A stretch of DNA of 64,000 bases from Micromonospora globbae (GCF_003610785.1 NZ_RAQQ01000023.1:1-64000); one strand, 5' to 3'. Positions 1-8,160 are shown, counted from the stretch's first letter. Numbers and translations are program-made. The notes: a model not told the origin generated them from the letters alone.

Positions 1-77
1 GCCTTTCCGCTCGACTTGCATGTGTTAAGCACGCCGCCAGCGTTCGTCCTGAGCCAGGATCAAACTCTCCAACAAAA
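1..77 (-). rRNA. 16S rRNA, 5' end only (partial)
   Basis: On the minus strand this reads as the universally conserved 5' end of bacterial 16S rRNA, including the 27F primer-site region (AGAGTTTGATCCTGGCTCAG, complement of positions 49-68) followed by the actinobacterial GACGAACGCTGGCGGCGTGC. The gene runs off the left edge, so only its first ~77 bases are present. The exact mature 5' end, placed near 77, is estimated by analogy with other actinobacterial genes. Leader and promoter elements lie at higher coordinates, so an rrn operon extends leftwards out of the window. Confidence 0.97.
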
Positions 78-308
78 ACTTGGAAAATCATCCCAGCAAC
101 AAAAGTTGCCAAAGGAATCCCCACCAGATCAGACCACAAAAGCCCAACCCAGCACGGGGCAATAAATCAAATTGGCACTGGCTTATCAAGCACCCTGTTG
201 AGTTCTCAAAGAACAACCACACACCATCCGGAAACCCCCCACCAAGGAGGACCCCCGTCCGGGGCGCATCGTCCCACACCCACCGCTCCCGCGCCGGGCA
301 CTTTTACT
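78..308 (-). promoter_or_regulatory. rRNA operon leader region
   Basis: This is the transcribed leader between the likely rrn promoter and the 16S gene, and it is clearly more AT-rich than the rest of the window. It contains the boxA-like antitermination element (195-214). It also holds a small hairpin close to the mature 16S end, GCAAC / GTTGC at 96-100 and 105-109 with an AAAA/TTTT loop, which may take part in the processing stem. Open reading frames crossing this stretch have no coding signature and are not genes. Confidence 0.75.
195..214 (-). promoter_or_regulatory. boxA-like antitermination element of the rrn leader
   Basis: The minus strand reads GTTCTTTGAGAACTCAACAG. The TTTGAGAACTCAA core is the conserved boxA-containing block of actinobacterial rRNA leaders, where NusB/NusE and associated factors load to protect rRNA transcription from termination. 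It lies about 120 bases upstream of the 16S 5' end, the usual place. Assignment rests on resemblance to the well-known mycobacterial and streptomycete leader sequence. Confidence 0.7.
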
Positions 309-337
309 ACGTTACCTCACCGTTTCCGCCGCGTCAA
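309..337 (-). promoter_or_regulatory. rRNA promoter (-35 TTGACG, 17 bp, -10 TAACGT)
   Basis: On the minus strand a -35 hexamer TTGACG (complement of 332-337) is separated by exactly 17 bp from a -10 hexamer TAACGT (complement of 309-314). This is close to the housekeeping sigma consensus of actinobacteria and points at the 16S gene about 230 bp downstream. The -35 box is directly preceded by three head-to-tail 10-bp repeats (341-370). Actinobacterial rrn operons often have several promoters; a weaker candidate is at 491-520. Confidence 0.75.
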
Positions 338-340
338 ACC

Positions 341-370
341 GGTCTGTCCCGGTCTGTCCCGGTCTGTCAC
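341..370 (-). repeat. three tandem decamers abutting the rrn -35 box
   Basis: The plus strand reads ggtctgtccc, ggtctgtccc, ggtctgtcac without interruption; on the minus strand this is GTGACAGACC followed by GGGACAGACC twice. The copies are exactly 10 bp apart, about one helical turn, and end three bases before the -35 hexamer of the rrn promoter. They could bind a regulator on one face of the helix or act like an upstream element, although they are not A/T-rich as classical UP elements are. Confidence 0.85.
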
Positions 371-490
371 GCTTCACAGCTCGGCCCCGACGAACACACG
401 CAGCAGCGAACCACCACACGCGATCATCGGATTCAGCAGGCCGGCCGCCGCGATCACTCGCAAGCACGCCCGGTGCCCTGCCGGTCGTCC

Positions 491-520
491 ACCATACCCG
501 GTCGGCTCCGCCCCACCAAA
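491..520 (-). promoter_or_regulatory. possible second rrn promoter
   Basis: On the minus strand TTTGGT (complement of 515-520) and TATGGT (complement of 491-496) are separated by 18 bp and point towards the rRNA operon. The match is weaker than at 309-337. Multiple rrn promoters are common in this group, which is the only other support. The rest of 371-727 shows nothing else I can assign. Confidence 0.3.
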
Positions 521-727
521 TCCGCCTCACGGCGAATCCGGGGCACCGCCCGGTACCGGGTTCCAGAGGGTGACAACCCATCCGACCCCGAGGCCATTCC
601 CGGCGCCCGCCGGGGCCTCAGGGGTCCGATCGGTGGTAACGCCTCGGACCCGGTGGCCATTCCCGCGCTCCGGCCTACCAGGACTTTCGCCCTGTTTCGT
701 CCGTTCCGCGCTGGCAGAGAGAAAGGT

Positions 728-767
728 ACGCGGCCCCCGCCATGATCGTCAAGTCGGGGGGCCGCGT
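728..767 (-). terminator. terminator downstream of tyrS
   Basis: ACGCGGCCCCC (728-738) and GGGGGCCGCGT (757-767) form a perfect 11-bp stem with an 18-base loop, 25 bases beyond the tyrS stop codon. On the minus strand the stem is followed by a pyrimidine-rich stretch (TACCTTTCTCTCTG). This fits an intrinsic terminator insulating tyrS from the rrn promoter region just downstream. Confidence 0.75.
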
Positions 768-792
768 CCCGCGTCACACCGCTGTCGGGCGG

Positions 793-2076
793 CTATCGCC
801 GCAGCTCGACGCCCGCGAAGGAGCGCTTGCCGCGACGCAGCACCAGGTACCGGCCGTGCAACAGGTCGTCCGGGGAGACGGTCGCGTCCACCTCGGTCAC
901 CCGGTTGTTGTTGACGTAGGCGCCGCCCTCGGCGATGACCCGGCGCGCCTCCTTGAGGCTCGGCACCAGCCCCGAGTCCCGCAGCAGCCCGGCCACGTCG
1001 GGCAGCTGGTCGAGCTGCACGAGCCCGGCCTCGGTGAGAGCGGCGCGCAGGGTCGCGAGGCTCAACTCGTCGAGGGAGCCCCGCCCGAACAACGCCTGGC
1101 TCGCGGCCACCGCCTGGGCCATCTCGCGCTCGCCGTGCACGAGGGTGGTCAGCTCCTCGGCGAGCGCCCGCTGCGCGAGCCGGGCCGCCGGCCGCTCCGC
1201 GGTCGCCTTGGCCAGTTCCTCCAGCTCCTCGCGCGGGCGGAAGCTGAAGAAGCGCAGGTAGCCGTCGACGTCCCGGTCGTCCACGTTCACCCAGAACTGG
1301 TAGAACGCGTACGGGCTGGTCATCGCCGGGTCGAGCCAGATCGAGCCGCCCTCGGTCTTGCCGAACTTCGTGCCGTCGCTCTTCGTCACGAGCGGTGTCG
1401 TGAAGGCCTGCACCGGGCCCGCGCCTCTGCGACGGATGTAGTCGACGCCGGCGGTGATGTTGCCCCACTGGTCGGAGCCGCCGAACTGGAGCTGGCAGCC
1501 GTGCCGGCGGTGCAGCTCGTAGAAGTCGTTGGCCTGCAACAGCTGGTAGCTGAACTCGGTGAAGCTGATGCCGGTCTCGAGGCGGGCCTTCACCACCTCG
1601 CGGGCCAGCATCCGGTTGACCGGGAAGTGCTTGCCGACGTCCCGGAGGAACTCCACCACCGACATCTCGCCGGTCCAGTCCAGGTTGTTGACCAGTTGGG
1701 CGGCGTTCTCACCGGTGTACGAGACGAAGGGCGCCAGCTGCTCGCGGATGCGCTCGACCCAGCCGGCGACCACCTCGGGCGGGTTCAGGGTGCGCTCGGC
1801 GCTCTCCTTCGGATCCCCGATCTGGCCGGTCGCGCCGCCCACGAGCAGCAGCGGCCGGTGCCCGGCGAGCTGGAGGCGGCGGGCGGTGAGGACCTGCATG
1901 AGATGGCCGACGTGCAGGCTCGGCGCGGTCGGGTCGAAGCCGACGTAGAACGCGGCGCTCCCGCCGTCGAGCAGGTCACGCAGCGCGTCGACGTCGGTCG
2001 AGTCCTGGATCAGGCCGCGCCAGAGCAGGTCGTCGGTGAGGGAGTCCCGCCGCGGCGGGAGGCTGCTGTCGGTCAC
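793..2076 (-). CDS. tyrS: tyrosyl-tRNA synthetase
   Basis: A class I aminoacyl-tRNA synthetase that charges tRNA-Tyr in the cytoplasm. The 427-residue length matches bacterial TyrRS. The class I signature appears as HVGH at residues 55-58 (the HIGH motif), in the context FDPTAPSLHVGH. The second signature is KFGKT (KMSKS-type), in the context KSDGTKFGKTEGG. The C-terminal ~70 residues contain the S4-like RNA-binding domain (SLKEARRVIAEGGAYVNN). Translation starts at a GTG; the divergent thioesterase gene begins 93 bp away, so the short gap probably carries both promoters. A strong hairpin follows the stop codon. Confidence 0.97.
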   Translation of the reverse strand: MTDSSLPPRRDSLTDDLLWRGLIQDSTDVDALRDLLDGGSAAFYVGFDPTAPSLHVGHLMQVLTARRLQLAGHRPLLLVGGATGQIGDPKESAERTLNPPEVVAGWVERIREQLAPFVSYTGENAAQLVNNLDWTGEMSVVEFLRDVGKHFPVNRMLAREVVKARLETGISFTEFSYQLLQANDFYELHRRHGCQLQFGGSDQWGNITAGVDYIRRRGAGPVQAFTTPLVTKSDGTKFGKTEGGSIWLDPAMTSPYAFYQFWVNVDDRDVDGYLRFFSFRPREELEELAKATAERPAARLAQRALAEELTTLVHGEREMAQAVAASQALFGRGSLDELSLATLRAALTEAGLVQLDQLPDVAGLLRDSGLVPSLKEARRVIAEGGAYVNNNRVTEVDATVSPDDLLHGRYLVLRRGKRSFAGVELRR

Positions 2077-2169
2077 GGTCCCCGATTCTCCCCCATCGGG
2101 GAGGCCCGCCCGTACCGGGTTTGCCGGAACGCCCCGCTAGGCTGGCCCCACAAGATCGAGGAGGCGTAC

Positions 2170-2562
2170 GTGGAGATGCCCGAACTCACCGGAGGCTTCG
2201 TCGACCTGCTCGGGCTCAAGATCGACGAGGCGACCGCCGACCGGGTGGTGATCCGCTGGCAGGTCCGACCGGAGCTGCACCAGCCGTTCGGCATCCAGCA
2301 CGGCGGGGTGTACTGCTCGGTGGTGGAGACGGCGGCCAGCGTGGGCGGTTCCCTCTGGTTCGCCGACCGGGGCACCGTCGTCGGCGTGTCCAACCAGACC
2401 GACTTCCTGCGCGCCGTGCGCGAGGGTGAGCTGACCGCCGTCGGCACGCCGGTGCACCGCGGCCGCAGCCAGCAGCTCTGGCAGGTGGAGATCACCGACG
2501 GCGAGGACCGTCTGGTGGCGCGCGGCCAGGTCCGGCTGCAGAACCTGACCTCCGCCGCCTAG
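2170..2562 (+). CDS. hotdog-fold thioesterase (PaaI/YdiI-like)
   Basis: A 130-residue single hotdog domain protein of the PaaI/YdiI type, expected to hydrolyse acyl- or aryl-CoA thioesters. The family hallmark is QHGGVYCSVVETAASVGG around residues 43-60, in which the HGG loop and the following acidic residue sit at the active site. It is followed by the beta strands of the fold, e.g. VGVSNQTDFLRAV. The GTG at 2170 was chosen because GGAGG lies 5 bases upstream; longer frames run antisense through tyrS and are not credible. Substrate unknown. It converges on the CNNM-type gene with a 13-bp gap. Confidence 0.85.
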   Translation: MEMPELTGGFVDLLGLKIDEATADRVVIRWQVRPELHQPFGIQHGGVYCSVVETAASVGGSLWFADRGTVVGVSNQTDFLRAVREGELTAVGTPVHRGRSQQLWQVEITDGEDRLVARGQVRLQNLTSAA

Positions 2563-2575
2563 CCACCGCGCCGGA

Positions 2576-3889
2576 TCAGGTGCGCGCCTCGTCGAGGACC
2601 GCGGCGTCCCGGACCGGTCCGGTGCTGCGGCGCAGCCGTACCTCCGTGATGGCCCGGTGGTCGATCCGGGCGACCTCGAGCCGCCAGCCGTCGACCACCA
2701 CGTCCTCGCCCGCGACGGTCGGAATGTGCCCGAGACCGGCGAGCACCAGACCCGCGACGGTGGTGTAGTCGCCGGTCGGCCGGCCCGGCAGGTCGACGCC
2801 GACGGCCGGCAGGTCGTGCACCGGGAAGGTGCCGGGCAGGCGCAGCGCGCCGTCCGGGTCGGTACGCACGGCGCGCACGTCCCGGTCGGTCTCGTCGTAG
2901 ATCTCCCCGACGATCTCCTCCAGGATGTCCTCGAGGGTGACGATGCCCTCCACCGCGCCGCGCTCGTCCACCACGAGGGCGATGTGCTGGCGTTCGGCCT
3001 TGAACTGCCGCAGCGCGTCCACGACCGGCAGCGAGTCGGGCAGCAGCATCGAGGGACGGACGTACTCGTCGACCGGCCGGTCGTCCGGTACGCCGACGAG
3101 GTCCCGCAGGTGGATGACCCCGACGGCGTCGTCCAGGCCGCCGTGGCGGACCACCGGCGCCCGGGAGTGCCCCGTGGCGGCCAGCACGAGGCGGGCCGCC
3201 TCGGCGGTCGTCCCGCTGTCGAGGCAGAAGACCTGCAGGCGGGGAACCAGCACGGCGCGCAGCCGCCGGTCGGCGATCTCCACGGCGCCGGCGATGATGG
3301 TCTGTTGCTCCGTGGTGAAGCCGTGGTTGCCGGCCACGATGTCGCGCAGCTCGTCCGGGCCGATCTCGTCGCGCCGCGACCGCGGGTCGAGCCCGACCAT
3401 CCGGACGACGAGGTCGCTGGTGGCGCCGAGCGCCCAGACGGCCGGGCGGGCGATGCTCGACAGCAGGGCGAGCGGACGCGCCACCAGCAGCGCCCACCGC
3501 TCGGCGGACTGCATGGCGATCCGCTTCGGCGCGAGCTCGCCGAAGACCAGCGTCACGAACGTCAGCACCAGCGTGACCGCCACGACGGCGACCGGCTCGG
3601 CCGCGCCGCCGAGCACGCCGAGCAGCGGCACGAGCGGCCGGGCCAGCGACACCGCCGCGGCGGCCGAGGCGAGGAAGCCGGCGAGCGTGATGCCGATCTG
3701 GATGGTGGCCAGGAACCGGTTCGGGTCGGTGGCGAGCCGGGCCAGCACCCGGCCGGCCCGGCTGGCGCGCTCCAGCCGCTGGATCTGGCTGTCCCGCAGG
3801 GAGACCAGCGCCATCTCACTGCCGGCGAACACCGCGTTGAGCACGACCAGGACTCCGACCAAGGCCAACTGGCCCCAGTAGTTGTGCAC
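2576..3889 (-). CDS. CNNM/CBS-domain membrane protein (hemolysin C/CorC family)
   Basis: A 437-residue protein with the standard architecture of this family. An N-terminal DUF21/CNNM transmembrane domain covers about residues 1-190, beginning with a helix that contains AGSEMALVSL. It is followed by a CBS pair (about 205-325, including LDDAVGVIHLRDLV and EGIVTLEDILEEIVGEI) and a C-terminal CorC/HlyC domain (about 340-425). Related proteins are implicated in Mg2+/Co2+ resistance or transport; the hemolysin name is historical. Starts at GTG after a purine-rich GGGAGAGAA. Single gene, convergent with the thioesterase. Confidence 0.9.
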   Translation of the reverse strand: MHNYWGQLALVGVLVVLNAVFAGSEMALVSLRDSQIQRLERASRAGRVLARLATDPNRFLATIQIGITLAGFLASAAAAVSLARPLVPLLGVLGGAAEPVAVVAVTLVLTFVTLVFGELAPKRIAMQSAERWALLVARPLALLSSIARPAVWALGATSDLVVRMVGLDPRSRRDEIGPDELRDIVAGNHGFTTEQQTIIAGAVEIADRRLRAVLVPRLQVFCLDSGTTAEAARLVLAATGHSRAPVVRHGGLDDAVGVIHLRDLVGVPDDRPVDEYVRPSMLLPDSLPVVDALRQFKAERQHIALVVDERGAVEGIVTLEDILEEIVGEIYDETDRDVRAVRTDPDGALRLPGTFPVHDLPAVGVDLPGRPTGDYTTVAGLVLAGLGHIPTVAGEDVVVDGWRLEVARIDHRAITEVRLRRSTGPVRDAAVLDEART

Positions 3890-4021
3890 GCCCCGTTCTC
3901 TCCCTCAGGCGACCGCGCCGGACGCCGCCGGCGCCGCCGCCCGGAGGCCCCGGCCGGCGTACGCGCATCTGTGCCCACCGGACGGGCGGGTGAATCCTCC
4001 GGCGGCCGGCCGGCTCGCGGA

Positions 4022-4717
4022 TCAGGACGCGCCGGCGGGCGCCGGCGCCGGCAGGTCGAGGACGTACGCGTCGCCCTGCCGGTGGAAGCCGAGCCGGTGG
4101 TAGTACGGGGCGACCATGCCGGGCGGGCTGACCACCCGGCGGAAGCCCCGATCGGTGAAGAGCCGGCTGCGACGGTAGACGAACTCGCCGGGTGTGAAGT
4201 CGCGGAAGCGCTGGGTCACGTAGTCGAGGTCGATCTGGGCGACGCCGTGCGGCTCGGCGTGCGCCAGCACCACGCCGACCACCTCGTCGGCGCGGACCAC
4301 GAGGAACGCCGACCGCTCGACCGGGCCGCCGGACCCGGGGTCCGCGGCCGGTCCGGAACCGGTGGCCGGTCCGGCGTCGGCGGGCGGCCAGCGGAAGCCG
4401 GGGTTGAAGCGGGCGATGTCGGCGCCGTGCACCCGCAGGGTGTGCGCGAGGAACTGGTCGTGCACGCCCACCTCGACCACCTGGTAGGTCGCCGCGTCGT
4501 GGCGCGTGGCGAGCATCCCGCGCAGGTACCAGATGTTGATCCCGGCGAGCACCACGTTCAGCCCGACCATGGGCCAGACCTGGATGGCGGCGTTGTAGCC
4601 GATCAGGATCAGGCAGCCGAGCAGGTTCAGGGCGCGCAGCCGCAGGATGCGGGTCTGCAGCAGCGACCAGACCAGCACCGCCGAGCCGACCCAGCCGAGG
4701 AGTTCCAGCCAGTTCAC
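4022..4717 (-). CDS. YgjV-like membrane protein with C-terminal cytosolic domain
   Basis: The first ~80 of 231 residues form three hydrophobic helices (WLELLGWVGSAVLVWSLLQT, then LRALNLLGCLILIGYNA and MVGLNVVLAGINIWYL), like the YgjV-type inner membrane protein domain. The remaining ~150 residues are soluble. They contain a proline/glycine-rich linker (about 130-150) and a segment ending FTPGEFVYRRSRLFTDRGFR and YYHRLGFHRQGDAYVLDL, which is reminiscent of a GNAT C-terminus. GTG at 4717 is chosen because the hydrophobic domain begins right there; the longer frame is antisense to the E1 gene. Function unknown. Confidence 0.75.
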   Translation of the reverse strand: MNWLELLGWVGSAVLVWSLLQTRILRLRALNLLGCLILIGYNAAIQVWPMVGLNVVLAGINIWYLRGMLATRHDAATYQVVEVGVHDQFLAHTLRVHGADIARFNPGFRWPPADAGPATGSGPAADPGSGGPVERSAFLVVRADEVVGVVLAHAEPHGVAQIDLDYVTQRFRDFTPGEFVYRRSRLFTDRGFRRVVSPPGMVAPYYHRLGFHRQGDAYVLDLPAPAPAGAS

Positions 4718-4996
4718 TCCCCGAGCGTAGGGCCGGGCCGGCCGGAAGGCTCTCCGCGGCCCGTCCGGCCGGGTGCCGGGTGGCACGGGTCCGCGGCCGT
4801 CGGCGACGTGGGGCGGCGGAACCGCCGCACGGCCACGGCCGAATGTCCATTCAGCCGGGTTTCCGCGATCCCTGTCGACAATCGCATGGATGAAGGTTTC
4901 TCCCTTCCGGTGACGGGGGCCGATAGGGTGACCGCGACAGGTCCGGATCTTTACGAACCGTGGCACCGGGTGCGCGGTGGTGGAAAAGGAAGTCAG

Positions 4997-5998
4997 ATGG
5001 TGTCGACGGCGACGTCGTGGCGCGGGCCGGCGGCACCGGCTTCGGGGCCTGCCACCGGTCCCGATCCCACCGGCTCCGCTCCCGTTCCGGGTTTCCGGGA
5101 CGAACGGCTCACCGGGCGGCCGGGTGAATCCGACGAACTGCGTCTCTATCGGCGGATGCGTTTCATCCGCCGATTCGAGGAAACGCTCCTCGCGCTGTTC
5201 GAGGAGGGCGTGCTGAATGGCACCACGCACGCCTGCATCGGGCAGGAGGCCAACGCGGTGGCGGTCATGGAACATCTGATCGCCGAGGACCACGTGTTCA
5301 GCAACCACCGCTGCCACGGTCACTATCTGGCCCGCACCGGCGATGCCCCGGGACTGCTCGCCGAGATCATGGGCAAGGAGTCCGGCGTGTGCCGGGGCGT
5401 CGGCGGCAGCCAGCACATCTGCGCCCCCGGATTCAAGTCCAACGGCGTCCAGGGCGGCATCGTGCCGGCGGCGGCCGGCATCGCGCTCGCCGCCCAACTG
5501 GACGGCGCGAGCCGCGTGAGTGTCGTGTTCATCGGCGACGGCACCCTGGGCGAGGGCCTGCTGTACGAGACGCTGAACGTCGCCGCGCTCTGGCGGCTGC
5601 CACTGCTCGTGGTGTGTGAGGACAACCGGTGGGCGCAGAGCACCCCGGTGGCCGTCAACCTGGCCGGCAGCATGGCGGGGCGTTTCACGGCCTTCGGGAT
5701 CCCGGTGCGCGAGATCGACAGCACCGACGTGATGGAGCTGCGTGCGGCCGCGGGCGCGGAGGTCGAGGCGGTCCGTGGCGGAGCGGGGCCCCGGGTGCTG
5801 CTCGTCCACACGTACCGGCTGTGCCACCACTCGAAGAGCGACGACGAGCGCCCCGCCGAGGAGATCGCCGCCCGCTGGCCCCTCGAACCGTTGGTGGTCC
5901 ACGGCCGGCGGCTCACCGACGCGCAGCGGCGGACCGTCGACGACGAGGTGGACAGCGCGGTGGCCGAGGTCGTGGCGACGGTGCGGGCCCTGCCGTGA
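4997..5998 (+). CDS. 2-oxoacid dehydrogenase E1 component, alpha subunit
   Basis: A 333-residue thiamine diphosphate-dependent E1 alpha subunit. With the beta subunit encoded next, it would decarboxylate a 2-oxoacid and acylate a lipoyl group. Visible landmarks are GQEANAVAV and HRCHGHY (about 82-110), the GGSQHI region, and the ThDP motif GDGTLGEG at 180-187 ending in EDN at 208-210. The phosphorylation-loop-like segment is YRLCHHSKSDDERP. Start at ATG 4997, preceded by AAGGAAG. The first ~45 residues are Pro/Ala-rich and not conserved in the family. The 279-bp gap upstream holds only a weak GCCGATAG (4919-4926). Genes for E3 and a standard E2 are absent here. Confidence 0.93.
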   Translation: MVSTATSWRGPAAPASGPATGPDPTGSAPVPGFRDERLTGRPGESDELRLYRRMRFIRRFEETLLALFEEGVLNGTTHACIGQEANAVAVMEHLIAEDHVFSNHRCHGHYLARTGDAPGLLAEIMGKESGVCRGVGGSQHICAPGFKSNGVQGGIVPAAAGIALAAQLDGASRVSVVFIGDGTLGEGLLYETLNVAALWRLPLLVVCEDNRWAQSTPVAVNLAGSMAGRFTAFGIPVREIDSTDVMELRAAAGAEVEAVRGGAGPRVLLVHTYRLCHHSKSDDERPAEEIAARWPLEPLVVHGRRLTDAQRRTVDDEVDSAVAEVVATVRALP

Positions 5999-7020
5999 TC
6001 TTCGCCAAGGAGTTGAACGAGACGCTGCGTGCCTGCCTGAGCGCCGACCCCCGGGTCGTCGTGCTCGGCGAGGACATCGCCGACCCGTACGGCGGCGCGT
6101 TCAAGGTGACCCGCGGCCTCTCGACCGCCTTCCCGGACCGGGTCCGCACGACGCCCATCAGCGAGGGCGCGATCGCCGGGATCTCGGCGGGACTCGCGCT
6201 GGCCGGCTACCGGCCGATCGCCGAGATCATGTTCGGCGACTTCCTCACCCTCGTCTTCGACCAGGTCGTCAACCACATCGCGAAGTACCAGGCGATGTAC
6301 GCGGACCAGGCGACCTGCCCGGTCGTCGTACGCGCCCCCTCCGGCGGGCACCGCGGATACGGGCCGACGCACAGCCAGAGCCTGGAGAAGCACTTCCTCG
6401 GCGTACCCCATCTGCGGGTGGTCGCCGCGTCGCTGGTCCACGACCCGCGGGCGGTGTTCGCGGACTTCCTCGCCCAGGACAGCCCGGTCCTCTACGTCGA
6501 GCACAAGCTGCTCTACCCCCAGCACCTCGACGTGCCCGACGGCGGCCGGTCGGGCGACCTGCTCGCGACGCGGGACGCCGGCCCGGGGATGCTGCCGACG
6601 GTCTGCCTCTCCGCGGTGCCCCGCGAGGACTGCGTCGCGACCGTCCTGGCGTACGGGTACCAGGCCATGCTCGCCGCGAGGGTGGTCGAGCGGCTCGCCG
6701 TCGAGGAGGAGATCTTCGTCGAGCTGCTGGTGCCGGCGCAGCTCGCGCCGATGGACTGGGCGCCCGTCGAGCGGTCCGTCGGCGTCACCGGACGGCTCGT
6801 CACCGTGGAGGAGGGCGCCGGCGGGTGGTCGTGGGGCACCGAGGTGGCCGCCACCGTCTCGCGCCGCCTGTTCCGCGAGCTGCGGTCCCCCGTCGAGGTG
6901 GTGGCCAGCGAGCCCACCGTCATCCCGTCGTCGAAGGCCAGGGAGAGCCGCGTCCTGGTCGGCGAGAGCCAGATCGAGGCGGCCGTACGCGCGGCGGCCG
7001 CGTCGACCGTCGTCCGGTGA
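5995..7020 (+). CDS. 2-oxoacid dehydrogenase E1 component, beta subunit
   Basis: A 341-residue transketolase-like beta subunit. The N-terminal pyrimidine-binding domain carries VVVLGEDIADPYGGAFKVT and the conserved PISEGAIAGISAGLALAGYR segment with its catalytic glutamate. The C-terminal transketolase-C domain (about 210-335) contains LVTVEEGAGGWSWG. The GTG start overlaps the alpha-subunit stop as GTGA, so the two are translationally coupled and should form the usual alpha2beta2 E1. Compared with pyruvate dehydrogenase beta it has an insertion-like segment around 190-215 (GRSGDLLATRDAGPGMLP). The substrate 2-oxoacid cannot be told from sequence. Confidence 0.93.
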   Translation: MIFAKELNETLRACLSADPRVVVLGEDIADPYGGAFKVTRGLSTAFPDRVRTTPISEGAIAGISAGLALAGYRPIAEIMFGDFLTLVFDQVVNHIAKYQAMYADQATCPVVVRAPSGGHRGYGPTHSQSLEKHFLGVPHLRVVAASLVHDPRAVFADFLAQDSPVLYVEHKLLYPQHLDVPDGGRSGDLLATRDAGPGMLPTVCLSAVPREDCVATVLAYGYQAMLAARVVERLAVEEEIFVELLVPAQLAPMDWAPVERSVGVTGRLVTVEEGAGGWSWGTEVAATVSRRLFRELRSPVEVVASEPTVIPSSKARESRVLVGESQIEAAVRAAAASTVVR

Positions 7021-7029
7021 GGAGAGAGC

Positions 7030-8154
7030 GTGAAGCCGGTAGTCGTCCCGACCAGTGACGTCAACAGCGAACACGGGGTGCTCGTGGCCTGGTTCGTCGA
7101 CGACGGGGCCAAGGTGGAGGCGGGCACGCCGCTCGCCGAGATCGAGACCAGCAAGGCGGTGCTCGAGGTGGCCGCGCCCGAGGCGGGCATCGTCCTGCGC
7201 CTCGCCGACCCGCTCCAGGAGGTCCCGCTCTCCGAGCCGATCGCCATGCTCTTCGAGACGCCGGCCGACCTCGCCGCGTACGCCCGGGAGCGGGAGGCGC
7301 GGGCGGCGGCCGCGGCGGAGACGCCCCCGCCGGTCCGCGCGAGCGTCAAGGCCGTGCGGCGGGCGCAGGAGCTCGGGGTCGACCTGGCGGCGCTGCGGCT
7401 GGACCGGCTCATCACCGTGAAGGACGTCGAGGAGGCGGCCGGCCACGGCGTCGACGAGGGGGCGCTTCCCGCGCCGCTGGAGGCCGGGCCGGGTGTGCAG
7501 CGCATCGTGCTCATCGGCGGCGGGCTGGGGGCGACCCAGGTGCTCGACATCCTGAGCGGCTCGCAGGCCCAGCGGGTGGTGGCCGTCGTCGACGACGACC
7601 GGCAGCGGTGGGGCGCCGAGGTGAACGGCGTACCGGTCGTCGGCGGCAGCGACCGGCTGCGCTCCCTCTTCGCCGAGGGCGCGTACGACGCGGTGATCGT
7701 CGCCATCAGCACCTCGGTGGAGGCCCGGCGGCGGTTCCGCGAGGCGTGCGCGGAGGCCGGGATCCCCCTGGCCAACGCCGTCGATCCCACCGCAAAGATC
7801 GCCACCGACGTGGTCCTCGGGCAGGGGAACGTCATCTGCGCCTTCTCCCACCTGGGCACGGGGGTGCGGATGGGCGACAACAACTTCCTGTCCGCCTACA
7901 ACTCCTTCGACCACCACAGCCGGATCGGCTCGGACAACTCCACCGGCCCGTCGTGCGTCTCCTCGGGCAAGGTGACCGTGGGCGACCGGGTGCGGCTGGG
8001 TACGGGGATCTTCATCGAACCGCACGTCGTCCTCGGCGACGACGTGGCGGTCGCCTCCGGCGCGGTCATCGTGCGGTCGGTCCCGGCGGGCCACGCCGTC
8101 AAGACGAAGATCGTCACGACGACCGTCGTGCCCGCGCAGCGGTCCCGGCGGTAG
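7030..8154 (+). CDS. lipoyl domain - PSBD-like - NeuD-type sugar acyltransferase fusion
   Basis: A 374-residue fusion. Residues 1-77 form a lipoyl domain with the modified lysine in EIETSKAVLEV (Lys42). Residues ~103-136 resemble the peripheral subunit-binding domain that docks E1/E3 in E2 proteins (KAVRRAQELGVDLAALR...ITVKDVEEA), though the usual GTGPGGR turn is missing. From ~155 to the end there is a NeuD/PglD-type sugar acyltransferase: a nucleotide-sugar-binding start (IVLIGGGLGATQVLDIL), then hexapeptide repeats (about 255-365, e.g. VVLGQGN, VTVGDRVRLGTG). The E2 catalytic domain is absent. GTG start after GGAGAG, 9 bp behind E1 beta. The inferred role is lipoyl-borne acyl transfer to an amino sugar. 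Confidence 0.88.
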   Translation: MKPVVVPTSDVNSEHGVLVAWFVDDGAKVEAGTPLAEIETSKAVLEVAAPEAGIVLRLADPLQEVPLSEPIAMLFETPADLAAYAREREARAAAAAETPPPVRASVKAVRRAQELGVDLAALRLDRLITVKDVEEAAGHGVDEGALPAPLEAGPGVQRIVLIGGGLGATQVLDILSGSQAQRVVAVVDDDRQRWGAEVNGVPVVGGSDRLRSLFAEGAYDAVIVAISTSVEARRRFREACAEAGIPLANAVDPTAKIATDVVLGQGNVICAFSHLGTGVRMGDNNFLSAYNSFDHHSRIGSDNSTGPSCVSSGKVTVGDRVRLGTGIFIEPHVVLGDDVAVASGAVIVRSVPAGHAVKTKIVTTTVVPAQRSRR

Positions 8155-8160
8155 GGCCGC

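Noticed and set aside
341..370. CRISPR-like short repeats
   Set aside because: Three contiguous 10-bp units with no spacers are a tandem repeat at a promoter, not a CRISPR array. No array or cas gene is seen anywhere in the window.
80..745. Open frames across the rRNA leader and promoter region
   Set aside because: They cross rrn leader, boxA and promoter elements, lack codon bias and have low-complexity Arg/Pro-rich translations.
4919..4926. GCCGATAG resembling a WhiG-type -10 upstream of E1 alpha
   Set aside because: The -35 position 15 bp upstream reads CTCC rather than TAAA, so the match is only half of the bipartite promoter.
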